This document shows positions 19,699-30,900 of a stretch of 64,000 nt of DNA, piece by piece. The stretch comes from Symbiodinium natans (taxonomy: Eukaryota; Sar; Dinophyceae; Suessiales; Symbiodiniaceae). Each line of letters opens with the position of its first letter. The first letter of the stretch is position 1. Location: contig CAJNDS010002293.1 of the NCBI GenBank assembly GCA_905221605.1, positions 358,501-422,500 of the forward strand, given 5' to 3'. The notes under the pieces are model-generated. The model saw nothing but the letters and a program-made list of their open reading frames with translations, made no database searches and was not told where the DNA came from. The position numbers were made by a program, and so were the translations under genes.

Positions 19699-19921
19699 TG
19701 TTCGATTGTCACATAGTGCACGAGTATCCCAAGTAGGACATTAGCAGTCCATGTATAGGACAGTCACAGCAGAGCATGAAAGCATGACTGAGTCATGGAA
19801 AGATTGCATGGTGACTTGGAGGCTTAAGCACCGCCCTCAGTGCGAAAGCAGGAAAAGTGTAGACCGTGAGTGTTTTGTTTGTAGAGTGGGAAGATGGCTG
19901 TAGAAGCCATGATTTTCAACA
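19699..19921 (+). repeat. 3' LTR of the copia element (223 bp)
   Basis: Identical by eye to the 5' LTR at all 223 positions. Supplies the polyadenylation/termination function in this family. Confidence 0.97.
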
Positions 19922-19926
19922 CATAT
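19922..19926 (+). other. Target-site duplication, right copy (CATAT)
   Basis: CATAT follows the 3' LTR CA and matches 9599-9603. Confidence 0.9.
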
Positions 19927-20336
19927 AGGGAGAAATCTTCGATGTATGATCATTCATGAATATTCATAGAATATCAAACGCATCAAGAAGAATTTTCTTT
20001 TTCTTTGAGGTTATGCGATCATCATTTCGACATTCGCCGAATTCTTTCGAATATTTATGATTGATCATATGGAAAGGGAGAAATCTTCGATATATGATCA
20101 ATCATAGATATTCATAGAATTTCGATCGTATCAAGAAGAAAATCTCTTTCTTTGAAGTTTTGTGATCATCATTCGATTTTCGCAAAATCTCAATATAAGA
20201 TATCGTTTCTGAATATCCATGATTGATCATATAGGGAGCAATCTCCGATATATGATCAATCATGGATATTCATAGAATTTCGGCCGAATCAAGAAGAAAT
20301 TCTTTTTCTTTGAGGTATTACGATCATCATTCGATA
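19927..20336. repeat. AT-rich satellite of about 145-160 bp, right part
   Basis: Continuation of 8949-9603: GATCATAT at 20063 and GATCATAT at 20225 (162 bp apart), with the AGAAATCTTCGATATATGATC and CGATCATCATTCGA landmarks. It ends abruptly at CATTCGATA, where the next repeat begins. Confidence 0.85.
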
Positions 20337-21168
20337 ACAAATATCAGGAAACTCATTGGACTCTCAAAAAACATGGGTTTTGGACACTCAGGAAAGTCGC
20401 TGGGCTCTCAAAACAAGAAGACGCAAAACTCGCTGGGCTCTCAAAACAAACATGAGTTTTGGGGACCAAAAACAAATGTCAGGAAACTCGCTGGGCTTTC
20501 AAACAACATGTGCATGAGTTTTGGTCAGGAAACCCGCGGGGCTTTTAGGACAAAAAAACAACATGAATTTTGGGCACCAAAACAAATGTCAGGAAACCTT
20601 CTGGGCTCTCCAAACACATGAGTTTTGGACACCAACAACAAATGTCAGGAAAATTGTTGAGGTCTCCAACAAAAGCATGTGTTTTGGACGCCCAAAACAA
20701 ATGTCAGGAAACTCGCCGGGCTCTCAAACAATCTGAACAAGAGTTTTGTGCACCAAAAACAAATGTCAGGAAACTCGCCGGGCTCTCAAACAACAAGAGT
20801 TTTGTGCCCAAAAGCAAATGTCGGGGCTGTCAAAAAAACATGAGTCTTGAGCACCAAAAACAAATGTCAGGAAACCCATTGGGCTCTCAAAAAAGCATGA
20901 GTTTTGGGAACAAAACAAATGTCAGGAAACCTTCTGGGCTCTCAAAAAACATGAGTTTCGGGCACCAAAAACAAATGTCAGGAAACTCGCCGGGCTCTCA
21001 AAAAGCATGCCAAAAAACAAATGTCGGAAAACCCGCCGGGCTCTTTGAAACAATACATAACCCCCTTTGGGCACCAAAACAAATGTTAGGAAACCTTCTA
21101 GACTCTCCAAAACATGAGTTTTGGACACCAACAACAAATGTCAGGAAACTCGCTGGGATCTCAAAAGA
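20337..21168. repeat. Minisatellite of about 57 bp, about 14 units
   Basis: The unit carries ACAAATGTCAGGAAACTCGC, TGGGCTCTCAAA and ACATGAGTTTTGGGCACC. Unit length varies with A-run length and short deletions, and several units are truncated. Open frames through it are periodic and uninformative. Confidence 0.85.
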
Positions 21169-21217
21169 ACTAGAAGAGGGATGGCCCGAAAGCATCGATT
21201 TGCCGTGCGTTGACCCT

Positions 21218-22710
21218 GGTATTTGCGATGGTTTTGGAAACAGCGAATTCGGGGACCATGGTATTTGCGATGCTTTGGAATCAGCGAATTCGGAGACCAT
21301 GGTAACAGCGAATTCGGGGACCATGGTACTTGCGATGCTTTGCGAATTCGGGGACCATGGTATTTGCGATGCTTTTGGAACCAGCGAATTCGGGAACCAT
21401 TCTATTTGCGATGGTTTTGGAACCAGCCACGGGAGCTCCTTGCGATGGTTTTGGAAACAGCGAATTTGGGGACCATGGTATTTGCGATGCGTTTGGAACC
21501 AGCGAATTCGGGGACCATGGTATTTGCGATGCTTTTGCAACCAGCGAATTCGGGGACCATGGTATTTGCGATGCTTTTGGAACCAGCGAATTCGGGGACC
21601 ATGGTATTTGCCATGCTTTTGGAACCAGCGCTCCTTGCGATGGTTTTGGAAACAGCGAATTCGAGGACCATGGTATTTGCGATGCTTTTGGAACCAGCGA
21701 ATTCGGGGACCATGGTATTTGCGACGCTTTTGGAAACAGCGAACTCGGGGACCATGGTATTTGCGATGCTTTTGGAACCAGCGAATTCGGGGACCATGGT
21801 ATTTGCGATGGTTTTGGAAACAGCGAATTCGGGGACCATGGTATTTGCGATGCTTTTGGAACCAGCCACGCAAGCTCCTTGCGATGGTTTTGGAAATAGC
21901 GAATTCGGGGACCATGGTAGGAAGCTTCGGGTGTCCCCGGCGTACTATACGTCTGTACTAATTCCAAAAGTCGACTTTCCAGCCACGGAAGCTCCGCGTG
22001 TCCGCGGCGTACTACGTTTGTACTACAAAAAGTCGACAGCGAATTCGGGGACCATGGTATTTGCGACAGTTTTGGAAGCAGCGAATTCGGGGACCATGGT
22101 ATTTGCCATGCTTTTGGAACCAGCGAATTCGGGGACCATGTTATTTGCGATGGTTTTGGAACCAGCCACGGGAGCTCCTTGCGATGGTTTTGGAAACAAC
22201 GAATTCGGGGACCATGGTATTTGCCATGCTTTCTTTTGGAAGCAGCGAACTCGGGGACCATGGTATTTGCGATGGTTTTGGAACCAGCCACGGAAACTCC
22301 TTGCGATGGTTTTGGAAACAGCGAATTCGGGGACCATGGTATTTGCGATGTTTTTGGAACCAGCGAATTCGGGGACCATGGTATTTGCGATGCTTTTGGA
22401 ACCAGCGAATTCGAGGACCATGGTATTTGCCATGCTTTTGGAAGCAGCGAACTCGGGGACCATGGTATTTGCCATGCTTTTGGCACCAGCGAATTCGGGG
22501 ACTATGGTATTTGCGATGGTTTTGGAAGCAGCGAATTCGGGGACCATGGTATTTGCGATGCTTTTGGAAACAACGAATTCGGGGACCATGGTATTTGCGA
22601 TGCTTTTGGAACCAGCGAATTCGGGGACCATGGTATTTGCGATGGTCTTGGAATCAACCACGGAAGCTCTTTGCGATGGTTTTGGAAACAACGAATTCGG
22701 GGACCATGGT
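21218..22710. repeat. 42-bp minisatellite carrying EcoRI and NcoI motifs, about 33 units
   Basis: The unit reads TTTTGGAACCAGCGAATTCG then GGGACCATGGTATTTGCGATGC, so nearly every unit contains GAATTC and CCATGG. A variant with CCACGGGAGCTCCTTGCGAT recurs at intervals. The period is divisible by three, giving 14-residue periodic open frames of up to about 540 codons on the plus strand and 400 on the minus. These are artefacts of the period. The array is interrupted at 21920-22037. Confidence 0.92.
21920..22037. other. Non-satellite insert inside the 42-bp array, itself a two-copy repeat
   Basis: Two related halves: GTGTCCCCGGCGTACTATAC...AAAAGTCGAC and GTGTCCGCGGCGTACTACG...AAAAAGTCGAC, each entered through a GAAGCT. 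The GTACTAC phrase resembles the one in the 65-bp repeat at 8220-8290. Confidence 0.6.
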
Positions 22711-22934
22711 AATTTGGAGAAATCTTTGAAAAAAAGATCTTGTCCAATTCTCATTCGATTTGGCAGAAAGACGACTTTTTTTATCGATTTCGAGATTTTC
22801 TTCTATATCTATATAATTTTCATATATTCTCCTTCATTATTCGAATAATCGAAAATAGAATATTATCAGATTAAAAGAAATATTCGTAAAATTATGAATT
22901 AAATATTTATCTTGAAGAAATATCTAAAAAGAAG
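22711..22934. other. AT-rich spacer, no gene seen
   Basis: AT-rich sequence with short T runs. It leads into the tandem repeat that follows. Confidence 0.35.
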
Positions 22935-24060
22935 ATCTTCATAGGATTTCTCTTTAGGAGATCTCCAATCTCATTTGGTTTGCCAGAAATGAATCTAGAT
23001 CAAAAACTCTTCGTCAAATGAATCCAGAAAAAATCTTCAAATAGAAGATCTTCAGGATTCAGAGGAAGTCTCGTTAGGAAATTTCCAATCATATTTGATT
23101 TGCCAGAAATGAAATGAATGATTAGATTCTTCGCCAACAAATCTTTATCCAATGATTACAGAAGAAATTTCTGAAAAGAAGATTATTTTTGAATATTTCT
23201 CTTTAAGAGATTCTCAATCATATTTGATTTGGCAGGAAGGAAATGGATGATTAGATTCTTCGCCAAAAATTCTTCGCCAATTGAATCCAGAAAACATCTT
23301 TAAAAGGAAGATCTTCAGAATTCGGAGGGTTTCTCATTAGGAAAATTCCAATCATATTTGGTTTGCTAGAAATGAAATGAATGATTAACTTCTTCGCCAA
23401 CAAATCTTTATCCAATGATTATAGAAGAAATTTCTGAAAAGAAGATTATTTTTGAATATTTCTCTTTAGGAGATCCTCAATCATATTTGATTTGATAGGA
23501 AGGAAATGGATGATTAGATTCTTCGCCAAAAATTCTTCGCCAATTGAATCCAGAAAATATCTTCAATAGCAAGATCTTCAGAATTCGGAGGATTTCTCAT
23601 TAGGAAATTTCCAATCATATTTGATTTGCCAGAAATGAAATGAATGATTAGATTCTTCGCCAAAAAACCTTCGTCCAATGATTCCAGAAGAAATTTCTGA
23701 AAAGAAGATTATTTTAGAATATTTCTCTTTAAGAGATCCTCAATCATATTTGATTTGGCAGGAAGGAAATGGATGATTAGATTCTTCGTCAAAAAACCTT
23801 CGCCAAATGAATCCAGAAAAAATCTTCAAAAGGAAGATCTTCAGAATTCGGAGGATTTCTCATTAGGAAATTTCAATCATATTTGGTTTGCCAGAAATGA
23901 AATGAATGATTAGATTCTTCGCCAACAAATCTTTATCCAATGATTACAGAAGAAATTTCTGAAAAGAAGATTATTTTAGAATATTTCTCTTTAGGAGATC
24001 CTGAATCATATTTGATTTGGCCGGAAGGGAATGGATGACGAATGATTAGAATCTTTGACA
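22935..24060. repeat. AT-rich tandem repeat, unit about 252-273 bp, about 4 copies
   Basis: TGCCAGAAATGAAATGAATG (one copy has TGCTAG) recurs at 23101, 23364, 23637 and 23889. Shared landmarks are TTCTTCGCCAA, AATCATATTTGATTTG, GAAATTTCTGAAAAGAAGAT and GAAGATCTTCAGAATTCGGA. No coding potential is seen. Confidence 0.8.
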
Positions 24061-24193
24061 AAGATTCTTCACCAAATGATTCCATTCCTACATTCATTTG
24101 ACGAAAATTTTTTGGCCAAGAATATAATCATTCGAAATATTCCCAGCGAATAAATTTATCTTCTTTTTATTTGGCAAAGAATCGAATCTCGCT

Positions 24194-24830
24194 ATGTCTT
24201 TTCTTCTCTTCTCTTCTAAGAGAAATCGTAAATTCTTTGATGATTTTCTTTCTCAGAAATTTCTTGGGAATTCCTTTGGCGAAGATTTTTTTGACAAAGA
24301 AATTAATCATTCATTTTATGTACGTCAAATATATATGATATTTCTTCTATTCTTTTTTCTTCTATTCTTTTATCTTCTTTGCTCTTCTCTTCTCATATCT
24401 TCTCTTTTCATTTCTTCTCTTCTCTTCTCTTCTAAGAGAAATTCGTAAATTCTTTGACGATCTTCTTTTCATAAATTTCTCTTGGATTCATTTGGCGAAG
24501 ATTTTTATGGCAAAGAATTTCATCATCCATTTCATTTCTGTCAAATTAATCTATCTAGTTTTCATTTGGCGGTTTGGCAAAAATGCTTCGATAAATGAAT
24601 CTAGGAGAAATTTCTGAAAAGAAGATGATCAAAGAATTTGCGAATTTCTCTTAGAAGAGAAAAGAAGAGCAGAAATGAGAAGAGAAGAGAAAAGAAGAGA
24701 AGAGAAGAAAATTCAAATATATTTGGCAGAAATAATTTGAATGATTAGAATCTTTATCAAAGATTCTTCGTCAAATGAATCCATTCTTGGATTCATTTGG
24801 CGAAGAAATTTTGATAAAGAATCCAATCAT
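24194..24830. repeat. Large imperfect inverted repeat with pyrimidine/purine arms
   Basis: The left arm (about 24194-24500) is matched by its reverse complement in the right arm (about 24588-24830). For example, TCTAAGAGAAATTCGTAAAT, TTTGACGATCTTCTTTTCA and TCTTGGATTCATTTGGCG on the left pair with GAATTTCTCTTAGA, TGAAAAGAAGATGATCAAAG and GATAAATGAATCTAGGAGA on the right. The CTTCTCTTCT tracts of the left arm face AGAAGAGAAG tracts of the right. The central spacer is about 90 bp. Confidence 0.75.
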
Positions 24831-25112
24831 ATCAGATTTTCAAATATTTTTAAGACTTAAGGAAAATCAATAAATCATAATTCCATTTCAGGTTTATAAA
24901 TATATTTAGAAATTCAGGAAAATCAATAAAATATTTTCATATTTGAGGCTTTCAATTATATTTTGAAATAAGGAGAAACCAAAACTTCATAATCATAATT
25001 GAAATCTTGAATATTATTTAAAGATAATGAAATATCAATAATTCATAATCGAAGTGAGATTTTAATATAGTTGCAATAAATGAATAAAATAAATAATCCG
25101 AGAGAAATAAAA
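24831..25112. other. AT-rich spacer, no gene seen
   Basis: Low-GC sequence with weak internal similarity (AATCAATAAATCATAAT-like phrases). It grades into the microsatellite. Confidence 0.35.
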
Positions 25113-25584
25113 GAATAGATATAGATTAGGTATAGATAGATATAGATGGATATAGATAGCTATAGATAGATAAAATAGATATCGATAAATATAGATTAGA
25201 TATCTAAAGAAGAAATACATTATAGATATATAGATATATAGATATATAGATATATAGATATATATATAGATATATAGATATTAGATATATAGATATTAAT
25301 ATAATAGATATATAGATATATAGATTATATAGATATTATAGATATATAGATATAAGATATTAGATATATATATAGATATATATAACATATAGACATATAG
25401 ATATATAGATATATAGATATATAGATATATAGATATATAGATATATAGATATATAGATATATAGATATATAGATATATATATATAGATATATAGATATAT
25501 AGATATATAGATATATAGATATATAGATATATAGATATATAGATTTATAGATATATAGATATATAGATATATAGATATATAGAT
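25113..25584. repeat. ATAGAT-type microsatellite
   Basis: Starts as imperfect TATAGATAGA units and becomes long regular runs of ATATAGAT. It ends in AGAT joined directly to TAGGGTTTAGGG. Confidence 0.95.
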
Positions 25585-25657
25585 TAGGGTTTAGGGTTTA
25601 GGGTTTAGGGTTTAGGGTTTAGGGTTTAGGGTTCAGGGTTTAGGGTTTAGGGTTTGG
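25585..25657 (+). repeat. Interstitial TTTAGGG telomere-type array (about 11 units)
   Basis: Six to seven perfect heptamers, then single variants (TTCAGGG, TTTGGGG). G-rich strand is plus. TTTAGGG is the plant-type telomere repeat, also reported for dinoflagellates. Confidence 0.95.
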
Positions 25658-25885
25658 GGTTTATAGTGTACCTTGAGGTATAAAAACCCATTGTTTTTAT
25701 ATATTGGTCATAAAAGCAATGAAAAACCATGGGTTTTATTAGGATTTCCTGTGGAATCCTAATAAAACCCGAGGATTTTTCAAGGGGTTTTATGGTTAAG
25801 GGATTTATGGTTTAGACGGGGAGGGGGGGCGAGGGGGGGGGGATGTAGCTGAGGAAGATGATAACATCAACACGATGGAGAGCCT
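25658..25885 (+). repeat. Dispersed subtelomeric-like module, copy B, with a perfect 16-bp hairpin
   Basis: About 228 bp related to 2461-2668. It holds GGGTTTTATTAGGATT (25731-25746), an 8-nt loop, and the exact complement AATCCTAATAAAACCC (25755-25770). Ends at GATGGAGAGCCT like copy A. Confidence 0.8.
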
Positions 25886-26161
25886 GGTGCCCCAGTTTCG
25901 GGTTTAGAGTTCAGGGATTATGGTTCAGGCTTTTTATTTAGGGTTTCAGTGTTTAGTGTGTAGCAACAAACAAACCCCTTACAATTAAGTAAACAAGGCA
26001 TTTTTGGTTTGGGGTTTAGGGTTTAGGGTTTGGGGTTTATAGAAATTGTATAGGGTTCAGGTCCGGAGTTTTGGGCGGGTTTTGAGCGGGTTTTGGGCGA
26101 AAGTTTTGAGCGAGTTTTCTTTTTTGGTTAGGAATTGTATAGGGGCTTTGAGCTTCTTCAC
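25886..26161. other. Spacer with a short degenerate telomere array
   Basis: Mixed sequence containing GGTTTAGGGTTTAGGGTTTG at about 26014-26040 and scattered GGTTT motifs. No gene is seen. Confidence 0.45.
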
Positions 26162-27714
26162 ACCCCCTTATATTAATCGAACAAATTCATTTCCAGGATG
26201 CCCTCCAGAAGATGAAAGAGCCTTTGGGCCCCCTTATATTAGTCGAACAAATTCATTTCCAGGAGGCTCTCCAGAGGATGAAAGAAGCTTTGAGCCTCTT
26301 CATCCACCCTTATATTAGTCGAACAAATTCATTTCCAGGAGGCTCTCCAGAGGCTGAAAGAGGCTTTGAGCCTTTTCACCCCCCCTTATATTAGTCGAAC
26401 AAATTCATTTCCAGGAGGCTCTCCAGAGGCTGAAAGAGGCTTTGAGCCGCCTTATATTAGTCGAACAAATTCATTTCCAGGAGGCTCTCCAGAGGCTGAA
26501 AGAAGCTTTGAGCCTTTTCATCCCCCCTTATATTAGTCGAACAAATTCATTTCCAGGAGGCTCTCCAGAGGCTGAAAGAGGCTTTGAGCCCCCTTATATT
26601 AGTCGAACAAATTCATTTCCAGGAGGCTCTCCAGAGGCTGAAAGAAGCTTTGAGCCTTTTCATCCCCCCTTATATTAGTCGAACAAATTCATTTCCAGGA
26701 GGCTCTCCAGAGGCTGAAAGAGGCTTTGAGCCCCCCTTATATTAGTCGAACAAATTCATTTCCAGGAAGCTCTCCAGAGGCTGAAAGAGGCTTTGAGCCT
26801 TTTCATCACCCCTTATATTAGTCGAACAAATTCATTTCCAGGAGGCTCTCCAAAGGCTGAAAGAGGCTTTGAGCCCCCTTATATTAGTCGAACAAATTCA
26901 TTTCCAGGAGGCTCTCCAGAAGCTGAAAGAGGTTTTGAGCTTCTTCACCAACCCTTATATTAGTCGAACAAATTCATTTCCAGAATGCTCTCCAGAAGAT
27001 GAAAAAGCCTTTGGGCCCCCTTATATTAGTCGAACAAATTCATTTCCAGGAGGCTCTCCAGAGGCTGAAAGAAGCTTTGAGCTTCTTCATCCACCCTTAT
27101 ATTAGTCGAACAAATTCATTTCCAGGAGGCTCTCCAGAGGCTGAAAGAGGCTTTGAGCCTCTTCACCGCTTCTTATATTAGCCGAGCAAATTCATTTCCA
27201 GGAGGCTCTCCAGAGGCTGAAAGAGGCTTTGAGCCTCTTCATCACCCCTTATATTCGTCAAACAAATTCATTTTCCAGGAGGCTCTCCAGGGGCTGAAAG
27301 AGGCTTTGAGCCTCTTCATCCCCCCTTATATTAGTCGAACAAATTCATTTCCAGGAGGCTTTCCAGATGCTGAAAGAAGCTTTGACCCTCTTCATCCCCC
27401 CTTATATTAGTCGAACAAATTCATTTCCATGAGGCTCTCCAGAGGCTGAAAGAGGCTTTGAGCTTCTTCATCCCCGCTTATATTCGTCGAACAAATTCAT
27501 TCCAGGAAGCTCGCCAGAAGCTAAAGGAGGCTTTTAGCTTCTTCATCCCCCCTCTGATATTAGTCGAACAAATTCATTTCCAGGAGGCTCTCCAGAGGCT
27601 GAAAGAGGCTTTGAGCTTCTTCATCCCCCCTTATATTAGTCGAACAAATTCATTTCCAGGAGGCTCTCCAGAGGCTGAAATAGGCTTTGAGCCTCTTCAT
27701 CCCCCTTATATTAG
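26162..27714. repeat. Minisatellite with alternating 66- and 76-bp units, about 21 copies
   Basis: Each unit carries TTATATTAGTCGAACAAATT, CATTTCCAGGAGGCTCTCCA and GAGGCTGAAAGAGGCTTTGA. Long units add about 10 bp (CCTCTTCATC-type) before the next CCCTTATAT. Start-to-start spacings in the first half run 66, 76, 76, 66, 76, 66, 76, 67, 76, 66, 76, 66, 76, then mostly 76. That pattern means a two-unit higher-order repeat. Open frames of about 60-110 codons are periodic only. Confidence 0.92.
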
Positions 27715-27760
27715 GCTGAGAGGTACCAGCATTTGGCCTCCCAGTTGCGTCGCAGCTTTC

Positions 27761-27958
27761 GGCTGGGGCTGGGGCTAAGGCTGGCGCTGGCGCTGGCGCT
27801 GGGGCTGGGGCTGGGGCTGGGGCTGGGGATGGGGCTGGGACTGGGGCTGGGGCTGGGAGTGGGGGCTGGGGCTGGGGGTGGGGCTGGGGCTGGGGCAGTG
27901 GGCTGGGGGGCTGGGCTGGTCAGTGGGCTGGGGCTGGGGCGGGGGCTGGGGCTGGGGG
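27761..27958 (+). repeat. GGGGCT-type G-rich tract, copy 1
   Basis: Repeats of GGGGCT with CTGGCG and GGGGGT variants, G-runs of four almost every six bases on the plus strand, hence strongly quadruplex-prone. It is followed by GGTGAGGGAATGGGAGTGG, shared with copy 2. The Gly/Leu-rich open frames are compositional. Confidence 0.92.
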
Positions 27959-27988
27959 AAGTGGTGAGGGAATGGGAGTGGGCAGTGG

Positions 27989-30900
27989 TTTCAAATTTAG
28001 AAGATCTTTTCGACCAAATCATATTTCAAATTTTTAAAACCTCTTTGACCAAATCATGGCTTCAAATTTAGAAGGCCTTTTCGACCAAATCATGGTTTCA
28101 AGTTTAGATGGCCTTGTCGACCAAATTTCAAGTTTGGAAGGTCTTTTCGACCAAATCATGGTTTCAAGTTTAGAAGGTCTTTTCGACCAAATCATGGTTT
28201 CAAGTTTTAGAAGATGTTGATGATCAAATCATAGTTTTCGACCAAATCATGTTTTCAAGCTGAGAAGGACTTTTCGACCAAATCATGGTTTCAACTTTTA
28301 GAAGGCCTTGTCGACCAAATCATGGTTTCAAGTTTAGAAGGCCTTTTCGACCAAATCATGGTTTCAATTTTAGAAGGCCTTTTCGACCAAATCATGATTT
28401 CAAGTTTAGAAGGTCTTTTCGACCAAATCATGGTTTCAAATTTAGAAGGCCCTGTTGACCAAATCATGTTATCAAGCTTAAAAGGCCTTGTCGACATTTC
28501 AAGTTTAGAAGGTCTTCAGATCATGGTTTCAAAGTTAGAAGGTCTTGTCGGCCAAATCATGGTTTCAAGCTGAGAAGGCCTTTTCGACCAAATCATGGTT
28601 TCAATTTTTAGAAGGCCTTGTCGACCAAATCCTGGTTTCAAATTTAGAAGGCCTTTTCGATCAAATCATGGTTTGAAGTTCAGAAGGTTTTTTCGACCAA
28701 ATCATGGTTTCAAGCTTAAAAGGCCTTGTCGACATTTCAAGTTTAGAAGGTCTTCAGATCATGAATTCAAAATTAGAAGGCCTTGTCGACCAAATCATGG
28801 TTTCAAGTTTGGAAGATCTTTTCGATCAAATCATGGTTTCAAGTTTAGAAGGCTTTTTCGATCAAATCATGATTTCAGGTTGAGAAGGCCTTTTGGACCA
28901 AATCTTGGTCGACGTTTAGAAGGCCTCCTCGACGTTTCAAGTTTAGAAGACCTTTTCGATCAAATCATGGTTTCAAATTTAGAAGGTCGTTTCGACCAAA
29001 TCATGGTTTCAAGTTTAGAAGGCGTTTTCGACCAAATCATGAATTCAAATTGAGAAGGCCTTTTCGACCAAATCATGGTTTCAAGTTGAGAAGGCCTTTT
29101 CGACCAAATCATGGTTTCAAGTCTAGAAGGCCTATTCGACCAATTCATGGTTTTAAAATTTAAGGCTTTTCGACCAAACCATGGTTTCAAGATTAGAAGG
29201 TCTTCTTGAACAAAACGTGCTTTCAAATTTAGAATATTTTTTCGACCAAATCATGGTTTCAAATTTGAAAGACCTTTTCGACCAAATCACGGATTCAAGT
29301 TTAAAAGGTCTTTTCGACCAAGTCATGGTTTCAGGTTTAGAAGGTCTTTTCGATCGAATCATGATTTCAAATTTAGAAGATCTTTTCGAACAAATCATGG
29401 TTTCAAGCTGAGAAGGCCTTTTCGGCCAAATCATGGTTTCAATTTTTAGAAGGCCTTGTCGACCAAATCATGGTTTCAAATTTGGAAGATCGTTTCGACC
29501 AAATCATGATTTCAAATTTTGAAGGCTTTTTCGACCAAATCGTGATTTCAAGTTGAGAAGGTCTTTTCGACCAATTCTTGCTTTCTAATTTAGAAGGCCT
29601 TTTCGACCAAATCATGGTTTCAAGATTAGAAGGTCTTGTCCACCAAGTCATGGTTTCAAGCTTAGAAGGAAATTTTCGACCAAATCATGGGTTCAAAATT
29701 AGAAGGAATTTTCGACCAAGTCATGATTTCAAATTTAGAAGGTCTTTTCGGTCAAATCATGATTTCAAGTTTGGAAGACCTTTTCGACCAAATCATGGTT
29801 TCAAGTTGAGAAGATCTGTTCGATTAAATCATGATTTCAAGTTGAGAAGGTCTTGTCGCCAAAATCATGGATCTCGACCAAATCACGGAATTAAGTTGAG
29901 AAGGCCTTTTCGCCCAAATCATGGTTTCAAGTTTAGATGGTCCGTTCGACCAAATCATGGTTTCAAGTTTAGAACGTCTTTTCGTTCAAATTATGGTTTC
30001 AAGTTGGGAAGGTCTTTTCGACCAAATCATGGTTTCAAGTTTAGAAGGTCTTTTCGACCAAATCATGGTTTCAAGTTTGGAAGACCTCTTCGACCAAATC
30101 ATGGCTTCAAGTTTAGAAGGCCTTTTCGACCAAATCTTGGTTTCCAATTTAGAAAGCTAATTTCGACCAAATCATGGTTTCAAAATTAGAAGGTCTTTTT
30201 GACCAAGTCATGGTTTCAGGTTTAGAAGGTCTTTTCGACCAAATCATGACTTCAATCAAATCATTAACGACGTTTCAAGTTTAGAAGATCTTTTCGACCA
30301 AATCATGGCTTCAAGTTTGGAAGGTCTTTTCGACCAAAATATGGTTTCAAATTTAGAAGGCTTTTACGTCCAAGTCATGACTTCAAGTTTAGAAGGTCGT
30401 TTCGACCAAATCATGCTTTCAAATTTAGAAGGCCTTTTCGACCAAATCATGGTTTCAAGATTAGAAGGTCTTGTCGACCAAATCATGGTTTCGAGTTGAG
30501 AAAGTCTTTTCGACCAAATCATGGATTCAAGTTTAGAAGGCCTTTTCGATCAAATCATATTTCAAGTTGAGACGGTCTTTTCGACCAAATCATGGTTTCA
30601 AGTTTAGAAGGCCTTGTCGACCAAATCATGATTTCAAGTTTAGAAGGTCTTTTCGACCAAATCATGGTTTTAAGTTTAGAAGGCTTTTTCGACCAAATCA
30701 TGGTTTCAAGTTTAGTAGGCCTTTTCGATCAAATCATGGTTTCAAGTTTTAGAAGGTCTTCTCGACCAAATCATGAATTCAAGTTTAGAAAAGGTTAGAG
30801 GCCTTTTCTACCATATCATGGTTTCAAGTTGAAAAGGTTTTTTCAACCAAATCATGAATTCAAGTTGAGAAGGTCTTTTCGACCAAATCATGAATTCACA

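Larger units (their letters stand above)
9604..19921 (+). mobile_element. Complete Ty1/copia LTR retrotransposon, 10,318 bp, apparently young
   Basis: The order is 5' LTR, primer-binding site, single gag-pol frame, 3' UTR, polypurine tract and 3' LTR, bounded by CATAT duplications. Integrase precedes RT, and RNase H follows RT, which is the copia order. The two 223-bp LTRs are identical base for base by eye, so little time has passed since insertion. The frame has no stop across 3111 codons. It sits inside an AT-rich satellite. The element is larger than most copia elements (commonly about 5 kb), because the polyprotein has long N- and C-terminal additions. Confidence 0.97.

Noticed and set aside
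20570-22848. Open frames of 463 and 541 codons (plus) and 401 codons (minus)
   Set aside because: Products of the 42-bp and 57-bp repeats; the 42-bp period is divisible by three. Overlapping long frames on both strands argue against coding.
25585-25657. A true chromosome end
   Set aside because: The array is short, contains variants and is followed by tens of kilobases of other sequence, so it is interstitial.
27711-28071. Gly/Leu-rich (plus) and Pro/Ser-rich (minus) open frames at the G-rich tract, repeated at 41.6-41.9 kb
   Set aside because: Direct translation of GGGGCT repeats.
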